From assembly GCA_037833965.1 (NCBI GenBank), contig AP031357.1:19550001-19614000 (forward strand): a DNA stretch of 64,000 bases, in the 5' to 3' direction. Under the pieces are notes generated by a model. It was not told the DNA's origin. It saw nothing but the letters and a program-made list of their open reading frames with translations, and searched no databases. Positions within the stretch are counted from its first letter, which is position 1, and each line of letters starts with the position of its first letter. This document shows positions 49,061 through 61,420 of the stretch, one piece after another. The translations under genes were made by a program, and so were the position numbers. Source of the stretch: Marchantia polymorpha subsp. ruderalis (lineage: Eukaryota > Streptophyta > Marchantiopsida > Marchantiales > Marchantiaceae).

Positions 49061-49662
49061 CGGATGAACCGAAGGGATATGATGGGCCTAGCCCATTACG
49101 GTGGGCTTAGACACTATAATATTGTCCGCAGTGAAAGTAATGCGGTGATTGATAATGATAAACCCGCTAGTGAATTAGACACATGCTCACGTGGTCTAGT
49201 GCAAGCATGCCGTTTACATGTCACCAGAGTTTGGATGCAGACCAGCGAGGTAATTTGGAGGAAAAGGTTCGCTTTCTGAACTGAAAGTACTCATGGATTG
49301 AGATCTGGCTTGGCAGTGAAGCAAAAGAACCGCCTCCATGTCTAATATTTTCAAAGGATTGATTCACCATCGGATCATGAATGAGACAAATCTCATCATT
49401 TCCTCGAAAAGTTTTAGAATGAAACATATATTAAGAGATCATCATTGAAAACTGAATTTCTTGGGAAATAACAGCAATTCAAGAAGACAACCAATTTAAC
49501 AGTGATTCAAGGATTTCATTACATGTTGTTTTAAAATCAACTGTCTACATTATTTGGTGAGTGTGCTTGATATACTATGTATCAGTCCAAAAGACTTTAA
49601 AGCTTCAGAATAATTGGTATGAATTAATAAATAGAAAAAAGTCTTCCTCATATTTGTGAGTC

Positions 49663-49688
49663 AGGGTTTAGGGGTAACCCTAAACCCT
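49663..49688. repeat. Head-to-head telomere-type motif palindrome
   Basis: AGGGTTTAGGG, a four-base spacer, then CCCTAAACCCT; a further partial CCCTAAAC unit follows. These are plant telomere repeats (TTTAGGG) facing each other, in an AT-rich intergenic setting. Confidence 0.85.
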
Positions 49689-52246
49689 CCCTAAACTGCC
49701 TTATATCAAATTTTGCATCGTTACTACAGCCAGAAAAAGTGTGTTGTATTTTTTCTAGATTGAAAATTTTGAAAATTGAATCTTGATGTTTTGCCATTTT
49801 AAAAAAAAGTATAGCACAAGTAATCTATGCATTTTTCAATGCTCTGTACCTCATTTTTCTAAATCAAATTATCAAGTTTTGGTTAGAAATATCACAAAAA
49901 ATATTTATAATCTGACATAAGATACACATTAACTGAATTTTCAATTCATAATTATAGAAATGTCACAAAGACAAATTTTTTTGGAATTTAGTCCTAGATT
50001 AAACTCTAATCAAGTTACTACTGTAGTAAAATGCTAATTAAATTGGTTTTCAGTAGTTAAAAGAGGGCTAGTTGAAACACTGTGATAAACATTATCCTAG
50101 TGGTTTGTCCCTCTGTACATAGCCTCATCGAGCTACCTCAAATGTGTACATATTTTGATGCCTATGTATTCATACCAACAAATACTTCAATTGGTATAAC
50201 TCGATTAAAATCAAATGTGTAGCATCCAATTGACTAACTTATAAAGATGTGAATGCTAAAGAGAAGGCGGAGATTAGTGGACTTGGCCTTGAGGAGAACG
50301 TTGCAGATGGCAGAACTAAGAAGAGATGAAAGCGCGATATTTGTTGTCACATGAGATTACTCCTCATCTCCACTAATAAAAAAAAAGTAAAAAAGGGAGG
50401 AAAATAATGAGAAAAAAGAAATTAATTTGTGTAAGAGTGGGCACGGAATCTCGTCGATCAATCAACTTTATCACATGAGTTTTGTACTCAATCTATCAAC
50501 ATTCAAAGATTAAATAGTTATAAACACAAAGCAAAGTTACTCACGTCACAAATGAGGTCCATAGCCAAGAGAGTAACCTCAACAAACGATTGAGGTTAGC
50601 CTCTTATCTTGATGATGTGATGATGATGTGGAAGGAGAGGTTAGGTATGCACTCTCTCTATAATTGTTGTCTTCTCGCTTTTGATTACAGAAAGACTTAT
50701 ATTTACAATTTACGCAGAAGATATGTTAAAAAAGTTTCATCATATCACAAAATGCATAGAATTTTGTCACATAAAATGTCATAACACCTCATTCATCATG
50801 TGTGTCACTAAGTTTGTGGTAACTTGTTATGCATATCCTTATCAATGCTAATGGTTTTCTTACTTAGTTCGATATCATGAGCTTATGGTCACAAACTTGG
50901 TCGTATCGAAGTTGTGATAATGAGAGTTGCCCATCCTCTTGGATCAAATGAAGAACAATATAAAAGAGATGCAAGTATGAAAAGTTATTCAGAGTTTATC
51001 TCTTAGTTCTTCTAGTTTTAAACTGAGTTTCATCTAATGCTAAAATACGAGGAAACTATGTACTATAAATTTCAAATGCTTGTGAGGTGACGCAATAGAA
51101 TATATTATTATATTTATCAATTTACATTGATTATGGTGTAGAATATTTGTGATAAATACATTTTTATTGCTGTTCGTAAAGCATTAGCTAGTGCAAGTCA
51201 CGATAGAATAGTGTTGTTAGGTCATGCTCATTCGGATGCTCATGTTTAGTGCATATGGGTATGTATTGTGATGCTACGGGATCTAGCTTCACGTTACCCA
51301 CTTGATATTTTTATGCTAGACTAATGGGGTCTTCCTATCCGCTTTGTACTTGTTTATCAGACACTATGAGTTTTCTATGCCGATTACTGACGCAACGTTT
51401 GGAAGTGCACTGAAATCATTGACCGTCCCACCCACCACAGTTGAATTTTCTGGCTGTAAGAAGATTTCATAGTGTTCTGACAAGTGACATGCACAGGAGT
51501 CATGCCTTAGAGGTAGAGGTACGCTGGGGTTCGACTTCCCCCCTGTTGACTTGTGTAAAGATTCTCTACATGTGTAGTAACTCCGAAATTGCGGATAGAT
51601 TGTAATGTCAGGAGAGTATAAAAGTTGACTGGGTACTGTCATCTCAACAACTATGTGAAAGAGAGATGGAAACCGAGGCTGAATGGTTAGCTGGACAGAA
51701 GAGTGAAAGAGAAGAGAACCAGATGTGCTTCATTTTTTGGTTTGACAAGTCAATCTGCTTGAGAGACAAGGGTGTGTATACATCGGAGTATCAACAGCAG
51801 GCCCGGATATCCAATCGGTGCAATCGGTGCATTTTCTCCAGTTTCACTTCTCCATTGTTGTGACAACCCCATATCGTAAAGTCGCCCCCCTTCACTGTCA
51901 GGGGCCAGAAGGTGAAGCCTTACATAGCGTCAGAAATCTGTTGTAGTTTTGTGCAAAGTTGAATTCATCAGAAGATTTTCGAGTCATCTCTTTCGGATTA
52001 AATTGTTCGTCGGTTGGTAATAGACTCTGCCCTACCTGACTACGTAACGTGAATCTTTTAAGGAAAATTTGGGACTATAGTTTTGAGATCACATAAGTTG
52101 ATTGCACGTGACTTGAGTTCAGAGCTGTACTCTGTTCTTACAGGGGCTTCAGTGTAATTTCAGCAACTCCGAAATTAAGCAGCAGAGCGTTCGCCAAATT
52201 TTCATTTGTGCTTTCAACCAACAGGCATTCCACACGGAGCCCACTC

Positions 52247-52612
52247 TCATACTTCGGCAGATTTGCACAATAAGGTTACCTGGTGTAGACATGACTTACA
52301 AGCCTCCTCGTGATACTTGAACACTACACTCTTCACCTCACTCTTACTCGAACCCTTTCGTTCTTCCCCACGACAATCTAACTCAGTAAATACTTCATGC
52401 TTCTTATGGGTAATCGTTGCGTATGAGGTCAGAACTTCATCGTATCCCTGTTGGAGATATATAATTGCCCTTGTTCCTTCATCATGATCGAACGCTAAAT
52501 GCAATCGAGTTGTTTTCATCTGTTTCAAACTTCGGTGAAATTCTTGGGTAAATGACTTCACCAAAGGAAGCAGACAAGTGATCAATTTTAAGGTGACAAA
52601 TTTTCCATACAT
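52247..52612 (-). CDS. Hypothetical open reading frame, 121 residues
   Basis: Opens with a true ATG at 52612 and closes at 52247. The translation is moderately charged with scattered Cys and includes DHDEGTRAIIYLQQGYDEV and GSSKSEVKSVVFKYHEEAC. I recognise no domain. It is the longest frame in AT-rich DNA and lies downstream of the L30 pseudogene on the same strand. It could be an exon of an unknown gene, a repeat fragment or chance. Confidence 0.2.
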   Translation of the reverse strand: MYGKFVTLKLITCLLPLVKSFTQEFHRSLKQMKTTRLHLAFDHDEGTRAIIYLQQGYDEVLTSYATITHKKHEVFTELDCRGEERKGSSKSEVKSVVFKYHEEACKSCLHQVTLLCKSAEV

Positions 52613-53146
52613 GTAAGTTCACGCACACACAAAGGAGGATTTCTCAAGTGAAAAACTCTCTATTCACCTTACGCTAATCGCTGAACCTTTTGCTATCAGG
52701 CATGAAAATATTCACCAATATAGTGAGAACGGATAACAGGAACACTGTGAAACCAAGTAGCTCACAAAGGAGCCAATAGGACACAACACAAGACTTTCCG
52801 AGTGAAAACAAGTTCATCTAAAGATTGCTGTAACTTGTGCAAACTGGTAAGAAAATTTGCAGTCAGATCCAGGAAACTCCTAGGTACCGAAGTCTAGCTC
52901 AAACAGGACCATCGCACTAAAAATAGAACAGAAACCTCTTCACAAGCTTCCGATGGATTCAGTACGGAGTAAGAATTGCTGATTCTATCACACACTATTT
53001 TCAAGATGATCTACCACAAAAAGATCAACACTCTTCTCATTTCATTTTGAGTTCAATTCAGTCATAGAACTTCTTCCCGATATTAACTATACCTTCCACT
53101 TCTTATCTAACAATTCGCATCCTCCAACACATCAAGATGGAAGAAG

Positions 53147-53985
53147 TTAGTCGGTGGGCAATGACATGATGATGTCCGAATCGCCTGTATGAACGTATAA
53201 CAAAATAATAATCACAAACTACAGAACAACTGAGTTCATTGGCAACTCTAGAAACTCTATGCATACTCCAAGACTCCGCAGATACCTCTACATACATTCA
53301 TCCTAAAAAACCTTCCACTTACGATCAATCTTCCACAGATCTTGAGGTCACGAAGGTGAGTTGATTCTTACCAGGGTCTGTGATGCTGAGACAAAAAACT
53401 CGGTAGTACTTTCCGCAGGCAGTTCCCAGGTTGACGCTTTCTACACATTCAAACCAATACAGTACCGCATCATACATATAAAAGTACACCAGCCTCGCTA
53501 GCTGATTTTCCACATGAGGCATCTTGGTAAGACGATAAGCCGAACTGCATAATGATAAAAACCCGGCAGACAAATCTCCTCCGGAAAGTTTAGATATGCC
53601 ATCCACCCGGGATTTCAAAACCTAAATATCAAATGTGACATTCGGAATCATCAACAATTATGTTAAATGTGAACTCTTACTTCCACTGTAGTGGTGCACA
53701 CCGGTCTCGGAGAGCATGACGTGGTATTCAATTTCTCATTTCTTCAAAGGAGGACGTTTTTGATTGTGATGATTATGAGCTTGCCTGCCACCAATCACAA
53801 GGAAATAAGAAATCACATCTCCCTGACCGTCCTAATATATCGGTCAGATAATTCATAGATTTCACCAGGTGATGCTCACCCTTTCCACCGCGCAATGACT
53901 TCAATGTGGTCTTGTATCCGAGAGTAAACTTTCCGCTCTTTACTACCAGGGCCAATCTATTGTTGATGCTCTCCTGAGCTTTTTT
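53147..53985 (-). pseudogene. RPL30: Ribosomal protein L30 (eL30) pseudogene retaining its introns
   Basis: Four pieces with proper splice sites match eL30 in order: 53985-53880 ([20 protein letters not shown]), 53784-53681 (KLIII, then frameshifted PPLKK, EIEYHVML, TGVHHYSG), 53440-53372 ([20 protein letters not shown]) and 53184-53147 (GDSDIIMSLPTD, stop). The second piece carries a two-base excess before PPL and a TGA where Ser is expected in LRKSEIEY, so no full protein can be made. The ATG-bearing first exon was not found upstream. Retained introns show a duplicated gene copy, not a reverse-transcribed one. High remaining similarity suggests recent decay. eL30 is a 60S subunit protein. 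Confidence 0.9.
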
Positions 53986-54760
53986 CTGCGTACATGATGT
54001 GGTTTCAGCCGTGAGATCCCTCGAAATAACGCAGGTACTGCTTAGAGGTACAAAAAATGCGAATCGACACAAATAAGTGGATGCATTTAGACACTAATTA
54101 GACACGAGGCAAACCCATCATATAGTGGATGCAATGAAACGGCAGACCGGAGGTTAAAAGATAAAGCCTAAAGTTAGGTTGGTAACTTGATTGTATAAGT
54201 TATCATGTACGGAATATAATATTTCGATAATAAAGTATAAAGAATGATTAATTATTGAGAAGAATATAAACGTATATTGAGGAACGATAGTAAAATATAA
54301 AATAAAAACTGTACTTTAAAAAAATTTGAAAAAGGGAAGATAAAATATTAGCTTATCATGCGGAGCTTCTGCAACCTCATTTGACTGTTTCCATTGTTGT
54401 TGGACAAAAGGTTGATGAATTGGTCCAACATCCCGTCTGTAATTTGGTAAGATCCGAGTTTTGAATAACTACCTAAATCAGCGAGAGAAGGCAAAATTTG
54501 ACAGCGCAAAGATAGCAGAATGCAAGTCGAAGCATTTGGATTTTCTCAGACTATGTTGACACATTATTGCTGCCAAAAACGGAATGAGTTCAAGCTGACA
54601 TAAAGGATTTTTCACGTCTCTGCAACGAAGAAGTTTGCGTAAGAATCTCTAACGAAGATGGTTATGGCTGTCTTGTCTCCCAAATGTGTTTTGTCGAAAT
54701 AGAGAAGAGAAGTAGATCTTCTCATCGGCAACAAAAGTGACATGAAAGTCAATATTTCCA
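53986..54760. other. AT-rich intergenic sequence
   Basis: Very AT-rich, especially 54170-54350. No gene, RNA or clear repeat was recognised. The missing first exon of the L30 copy would be expected here but was not seen. Confidence 0.4.
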
Positions 54761-55126
54761 TCAAAATGTCATCGAAGGATTATTAGGGCAAAAGAATTGC
54801 GCATAATTGGACCTCGCAGCCTGAATTCGAACTTGGTCTGATCCGACGGCGTCGCGCAAACCCTGCGCATCTGACTCACGAGCACCTCCGACATTCATTA
54901 TCCACCTCACTCGCCCACACGTGCCGCGTTCCGGACGTTGACAACTCAAATCGAGCGCCCAGAGCGTATCAACGTCCAACACAGATGTCCGGAGCGCCAG
55001 GCGCAACGGTCCACGTGTCCTCGCGGTCGACGCCAGGACGACGACGGCGTCGATGTCTTGAAGGCCAGGACGCTCTTCAGGAATGGAAGCCGAGAGAAAA
55101 TCTTTCTCAGTGTCGCTTTCATGCAT
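54761..55126 (-). CDS. Hypothetical open reading frame in a GC-rich island, divergent from the BAH gene
   Basis: The minus frame is open from about 55258 to the stop at 54761; the first ATG inside is at 55126 (121 codons). The translation is acidic at first (EIDLDDQIEVSEV, HESDTEKDF), then mixed (LQDIDAVVVLASTART, RWIMNVGGARESD). Flanking DNA is AT-rich, so the GC island stands out. I recognise no family. It could be the first exon of a divergent gene sharing a promoter with the BAH gene, or simply its CpG-rich promoter. Confidence 0.25.
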   Translation of the reverse strand: MHESDTEKDFLSASIPEERPGLQDIDAVVVLASTARTRGPLRLALRTSVLDVDTLWALDLSCQRPERGTCGRVRWIMNVGGARESDAQGLRDAVGSDQVRIQAARSNYAQFFCPNNPSMTF

Positions 55127-55258
55127 TGGGTTGACTGACTGGCACGAGAATCTGCGAGAGCCCACTTCTGACACTTCAATTTGATCGTCGAGGTCGATTT
55201 CCTGGGCGGCGCTGCCCGTCTGAAGTCTACGGCTACTTGCTTCAGTCCACGAGTGTAG

Positions 55259-55803
55259 TTGCTGTTGCTAATTCGGTTTACCGTTGATCTAGGTGAGGAA
55301 CGTCTCTGTGACGAAAGTTGTTTCTTGAGTTTTCGATAAACGTTCAGATTATCATACGTCATGCTCTACTCTCTTCATTGTGGTTATGACTTAAATGGAT
55401 CTCAGTCGTTCATTTGATCTGTTCTTTGATGCTGTCAGTGAATTGCGTCTGTAAATTACATCTTTTCCTGTGAGTACTAATTCTGGAATAAGAATTGGGC
55501 CTTGAGCTTCTGAGGTTTTTTCTCTTCTGAATCAGAGGAAAGAAAACCTTCAGAATCTTCGGTTCTGTTGTATCTTGGGTACTGGGTAACGAATTTTGGA
55601 CAAATATTTGTTCTTCTGTGTTCGGCTGATCACTTGTTTGTATTTTTTTTTCCTTTTGTAATTGCATTCATATTCATATAGAGCAATTTTGTAAAAGTTG
55701 TGACTGCTAGGGAGGATTTATCATGTGAAGCTTGCCGGTGTTTAAGTTACTTGCTTCTCCATGAGCAATCAACTTACAAGTGTGATTATCGAAGTTTACG
55801 CAG
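55259..55803 (+). promoter_or_regulatory. Promoter/5' leader of the BAH-TFIIS gene
   Basis: Moderately AT-rich sequence leading to the ATG at 55804. Short frames only. Probably contains transcription start and leader. Confidence 0.35.
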
Positions 55804-58800
55804 ATGAAGGAAAGCCCAGGTTCTGGAAGGAGAAAGCTGTCTCAGGCAACAGAGACAGATAGTGGAGGCAAGGACGCTCTGTCACCAAAATCTTTGGAAA
55901 AAGATGTGACAAAAGTGGAAGCTGGAGTGAGCGATGAGGAACCGATAGAAGTGAAGTGTATCGGAGAAGTTATCAAGCGTTCCAACAAAGGAAAGGCTGA
56001 ACGCAAGCATTATGGAGCTTTTGAGGTCGAGAATACTCGTTATGCCCTGGTGCGTCCTCATCTCTGTCTCCAATTTCTCGCAAAACTCTTAAGGTTTAAG
56101 CTTACAGCAAATTCCGAATTCCAAGCATAATATCTGTTTCATATTTTTCATTGACAAAACCTGATGTTGAAGATGTATATTATCATCTAGATGTACTCCT
56201 GAACAATTTCTTGTCAACAAAGGCAACACTGGGTTATAAAATCAGTAGTAGCTAGAAGAAATACAAGAGATCTACTTAAGGTTCACTTAAGAGAAGACAT
56301 GTAGGACTGAGAGCAGCTTCATATTTTGCCGACTACCAAATCAGTGATGAGATTTTTCAAATACCCGTGTCTCACTGCTGGCTTAGAACTTGTGTCGATG
56401 GTCTGGATCAATGGATATGGGGAAATTTTCGAGGCTGCATAACTCGGGGTGCAAATGTTACCTTCTGTGTTTCGACGAATGTATGTAGACCCGCAGGCTA
56501 GATCCGCAGGCTACACAGGCTAGGCATTCTAATACGGCTAGAGCGACTGGGTTCATGGAAACACAAACTGGAAGTTTCTCGATTCAAGATCTGAAAGTAC
56601 ATGCTGTTTTCTTGAAGCTTTGAATTTATTATGAATCAATCGTCCCTTGCATAGTTCTGAATAAGAAAGGCTGAAAGTGTGTTTACTTTATGCTAGATAT
56701 CTGACCTTTCAAGTGCATGGGTTTTCCCACCTGCAAGAAGTTTCACAAACTGCCGTTAAATTTGTTCTTGTTGTATTTTGTTGCTAGTAATGCCGTTGAA
56801 AGTATTGCTTGTAGGAAAGTCAAGCTATCTGTCAGTCCACACCAGATGATGGAATGTTCGACAGTCAGTCAACTTTTATGTAGAGAGTAGAGGAGACATG
56901 TCACAGTTGAAATCGTTGTAAGTTGCTAGCCGAAGTCACTCAAAAGTTCTCAGACAGTTTTCTTCAAGGATATAATTTCTGGTGCTTGAAAGCTTAATCG
57001 AATTGTACTGCAGGAGGAGTCAGTTCTTGTCGCTCCAGCTGAGTCGGGACAAAAGCCATATGTTGCCATCATCAAGGTACTGATTATATTTGAATTCGGC
57101 CTCGTCACCTGTTTTGAGTTCAAAGTGGTTCATGTGTTTGTTACAAGTGCATTGTATTTCGAGTTCGAAAGATACCCGTCCAATTTTTTTGCCTTTCACA
57201 GACAACGAAGATCTTTAAGTTACCATATCAGCTTTGGATGCATGTCGCTCTTCATTCAGTATGGAGTATAATGGAGTTTATGGAGATAGTGCGTACTGAT
57301 CATGAGGGCTTTGCAGACATTATGTAAGCTTAGATAGAATACATTCGTACATTCTCAAGGCATCACCTACGGTGTGAGAGCGTAACAGCAATCTTGGTTG
57401 CAACGTTGAAACTGGAGTGTGAATTGGTGTCCGTTGGGCATATATGCGAACGTAGGGAGAGAGGGTGTGTTTTTGCAACCCAGTTTTTTTACTGGATCTG
57501 AACATGAGCATTCTGTTCCTACATGTCAGGAGATCAAGCAGGCGAAAGACGGAACTGTTGCTGTGACAGGTCAGTGGTTCTATCGACCAGAGGAGGCGGA
57601 AAAAAAAGGTGGAGGCTCATGGACCTCATCTGACTCCCGTGAGCTTTTCTACAGCTTCCACAGAGATGAAGTTCCAGCAGAATCAGTCATGCATAAGTGT
57701 GTTGTTCATTTTATCCCTCCCCAAAAAAAACCTCCAATCCGGACGAAGCACCCTGGGTTCATTGTGCAGCAGGTGTATGATACAGTGGAAAAGAAGTTAT
57801 GGAAGTTGACAGACAAAGATTACGAAGATTCTAAACAAAGAGAAATTGATCTTCTTGTCCAAAAAACAAGAGATGCTCTGGGAGAACTTCCGAACATTGA
57901 CGGTGAAGAGGCTGCGCAAATTATTGACCAAGAAGAAGCAGAGAAGACTAGACGTCACAGTCGTCGGAGGATGGTCCCTCATCTGAGTATCAACAAAGAC
58001 GACTCAGGAGAAATTGTAGCGAAAAGTTCACCTGTTGAAATAACAACCAAGGCTGATGCTCCTCCAAGTGCAAAAATTGATACTCCGTCTAGCTGTAAAA
58101 CTCCAAATGCAGGATTTCCTTCGGATATAGCTGAACTACTTCATGCTAACAATGTACTAACCGGACAGACAGCGCGAGACCGGTGGCTCGAAAAGATTAC
58201 AAGTACCTTGAAGAGCGTGTTTGACGCTTCTGAGCAATCAGATACGCCGATGAAGGTCCCTGAAACAGATAATAGCACCCCCAAAGTAGATACTCCTCTA
58301 GACACAAATGACGTGAAAACCTCAGAACCGACCAACGGCGAGGGAGAGCAGAAGTTGAAAAAGGATATGGTACGTGTCTGTGCTCGAGAAGTTTCTGAAG
58401 AACAATTCAAAGTCTTAACAATGTTGATAAACAATGTCCAGTGTTCAATTTTGTGTTGCTTTCTCAAATATGAAATTATTTCTAGACCGAAACATGTGTT
58501 TTTGACGACATTTGCACTTTCGGTTGAGATTGAATTTTTGTCTTGAATTTTGGCTTTCTAATGAAGTAAGCACTCTCTATTAGCCTCCTATGACAGTCAT
58601 TTACTGACGTAAGTACGGTGGGATACCTAAACATGTCAAGTTCAGTTTTCCATATCGATTCAGCTTGCAACACGAAGTAATCTAGGGCTGGACTCAAGCT
58701 GATTTGCCGCAAATGATTCATCTCTTATTGTCAATGTACATCATAACCTCTACATCGGCTTTAATTATAAGCTTATTGTACAAAGTACACATATGTGGAT

Positions 58801-61107
58801 GGGCAGGTTGACGGCGTCATTGTTTGGCCAGAATCGGCCATCTCTGCAGCGAGTGCTTTGGAAAAATTTGCTCATGAGTTTCATGATACAGATCACCACA
58901 AGTACAACTTGAAAATGCGCCAGCTAGATTTCAATCTTAAGGTACTACTCAACACGATGCAATGGAAGTTATTTGTGTGGATTGAAGTCGAGCACTGGGA
59001 CATATCCCTCGCTTTATGACAGTGTAGACCTGAAGCTAATTCCATTCATCTAGAAACAAACTCTATTCTTTCAGTGAGCGCAACATGCTTGAGAAACTAC
59101 GCTCAATATTAACTTGAAGTTTGACATCAGTACTCTGAGTGACGTTTTTCCTCACGTGTCCATGAAGGAATCGTGATAATTTAACTTGAAGGAATCGTGA
59201 TAATTTAACTTGACGTTTAGTATTCTGAGATACGATTTGAGATAAGATAGGGAACGAAGACTGTATAAGTAGCAGTGAGGGATATGTCTCGAATACTTCA
59301 AGAGATCCGTTTTGTGTGGTTTTTTGCAGATGTGCATGTATTGTATGTTGCGATTTATGAATTAAACGTCAACCTGATTTGTGAACCTGATTTGGAATGT
59401 TGGAAACAGAGGAGTCCATGCTTGGTACGGAGAGTGCTGAATAAAGAACTAGAGCCGGGTATAGTATTTCACATGACTCCTGTCGAGTTGAAGGTAAAAT
59501 CAAGACTACGAGCATTTACACCATTTAGACTGGTTTGGGATATGTTGTCATTTACGAGAGTCTTTTCCTCCTCTAAACGATCGGAATCTTTCTTACAGGT
59601 CATGAAGATGCATTGCTTTTAGTGAGCTATTCATTGCCGTTCTTTCAAGTTTACCGCTTAGGTTTCTGGTTGATGGTATCCTTTTTATGACATGTGCATA
59701 CTAATGAATACATGTTGAAACACCGTAAGAGTTTAGCATGCAGCGCATGCCAGATAGCCAAGTGTGCGTTTGGAGAGATTTTCAGTTACTTTGGTTTCTT
59801 GTCTTAGCGGGCTGTGAAAGATACACATAGGTTCAATTCCATAGTTCTTTCAAAAGATACGGGAATCACTTAGATTTGAGTCATCTTCATTTATGCAGGA
59901 TGGACTTACCGCAGCAGAGAAAAAAGCCAGAGAGCCCGCTGAGCTGCAAACACTGCAGGTGAGTCAAATATTGAGCTCACAATCTGTTCATTGGTGATGA
60001 GCACTATATCTATTCTCGTGTTAACTCATATTTTGAATTTTATTTTTAAAGATGACGGATGCACGCTGTGGTATTTGCGGGGAGCGCGAAGTAGGTGTCA
60101 AGGACATCATACAAGTTGGATACGGTGATAGATATCAGGTCTGCCGTTAAACTCAATTCATTATTTTGCTGCCGTGAAATCTTTCAAAAGACGTCTTGGT
60201 AACTTACACGGACATATATCCGAATAATGTTTTCGGGTTCTTTCATTGGTTTCCTGGGCGTTAAGAAAATTGTACTGTGCACTTGTCAATCAGGTTGTAT
60301 ACATATCAGTAAAATTTACGCGAAGTTACTACTACCGTTGTACAATCTCTCTTCAATACTGCACAAACTCTTCATACTATCCGCGTAATATATATCATAG
60401 CTTACCTAGCTGAACAATTTGCTGGGTCATAGTTGAACAGTCTAAAGGTTGTCTAAAGGTTTGGCCTTCTCAGTAAGCTGGATAGTTCTTAGCCGATATA
60501 ATGTCCGGACAGCCTCCACATTCTGATAATGATTTTGCACCGCTTTGTAATGTAGCTGGAATGTCTCAAGTGCGGACACTCATGGTATGCATCGAGAGAT
60601 TCTGTGTCTTCATTGACAACAGGACCTGCTGATATTGTAAACGCTAGTCCTACAGTTGGCCTAGCACCCTGGGCAACCTTGAAGTTTGAGGAGGTGGAGA
60701 AAGAGTTGATCAGTCCTAAGGGAGAGGCAGAGAAACCTCCAGGAGCACAAGAAGCCCTGTCCACGCTTGATTCAAAGAAAGAGGGAGACGAGACACGGGC
60801 CCCCGTATCACATTACCAGGACGTGGAGAACAGCCTAACAGAACACATAAATTTACCAGCACACATGCCATCTAACGATCATAGCAAAGTGGAGGATCAA
60901 GTAGAGAAGAAAGCAGCATCTGAGACAGAGATCAACCCTACAAAAGAGAAGGTGGACGTGCCAGCAGCGGCCCACACCATGGACGTTGTCAAGTCCAAGG
61001 AAGAACAAAAAGCTGAGATTGATAGTAGTGTTGAACGGACGCCAACTTCAATCACCGCTGACAAAGTTGCAAGCGAAGCAGCAAAAGCTGATGTATTTGC
61101 CAAGTGA
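55804..61107 (+). CDS. AIPP3: BAH and TFIIS-central domain protein (AIPP3/BDT1-like chromatin reader)
   Basis: Plant AIPP3-type BAH proteins read repressive histone marks and affect transcription and RNA processing in the nucleus. Exons: 55804-56049, 57014-57076, 57530-58369, 58807-58941, 59410-59493, 59899-59958, 60052-60138, 60556-61107; every junction is phase 0, giving 688 residues. Acidic head, then BAH domain at about 50-195 (ESVLVAPAESGQKPYVAIIK, GQWFYRPEEAE, ELFYSFHRDEVPAES, KHPGFIVQQVYD). TFIIS central-like region at about 300-475 (VLTGQTARDRWLEKI, HKYNLKMRQLDFNLK, LVRRVLNKELEPG). Then a CxxC pair at 482/485 and another at 508/511 (ARCGICGE, LECLKCGHSWYASRD), a TFIIS-type zinc ribbon. 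The tail of about 170 residues is low-complexity, Lys/Glu/Ala-rich. An alternative ending uses a donor at 61104 and an exon at 61273-61420. Identity is firm; function is inferred. Confidence 0.93.
59163..59210. repeat. Perfect tandem duplication of 24 bp in an intron
   Basis: Two identical 24-base units starting TGAAGGAATCGTG lie head to tail at 59163-59186 and 59187-59210, in the intron after the fourth BAH-gene exon. A recent slippage or duplication event. Confidence 0.9.
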
Positions 61108-61272
61108 TCACGAGCATTAACAGTGGTTACTGGTATATCCGAAGCTGCCGCCACTTTTGGAACAAAGCACTCTTGATACTGTAAAGGTGAAGTAAGGGTG
61201 GAAAGATGTCCGTGTGTGACACTAGACTTTTGACATGATACGAGAAAATTATTTTTCTCTCCTGACATTTAG

Positions 61273-61420
61273 CATGCAGGACCTTCCACTTGGTTTGGAC
61301 TCTGCTCAGTTGTATCAATTTGTACAGCTTATTGTTTATAAGGGTCTTGAAAAAGGACTTCACGCAGCACGTACATCTCGTTCGAAGTCACTTCGGTCTG
61401 CCTCAACGCAAGCTCGTTGA
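61273..61420 (+). CDS. Possible alternative last exon of the BAH-TFIIS gene
   Basis: An excellent acceptor with a long pyrimidine tract ends at 61272. The segment after it is open to a TGA at 61418-61420 and reads MQDLPLGLDSAQLYQF then a basic tail. If the previous exon is cut at 61103 (GCCAA/gtgatc), phase is preserved and the protein ends 49 residues later, at 736 in total. The donor is weak, so the main form may simply stop at 61107. I do not recognise the tail. Confidence 0.35.

Larger units (their letters stand above)
49061..53146. other. AT-rich intergenic region
   Basis: No recognised gene. A telomere-motif palindrome lies at 49663-49688. The rest is AT-rich with short frames. The longest frame with a true ATG, on - at 52612-52247 (121 codons), has no known relative and is listed separately. 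Decayed repeats are the likeliest content. Confidence 0.4.

Noticed and set aside
51500-51550. tRNA-like GGGGTTCGACTTCCCC arm
   Set aside because: Only the T-arm resembles a tRNA. There is no anticodon arm between the D-like and T-like parts and no matching acceptor stem.
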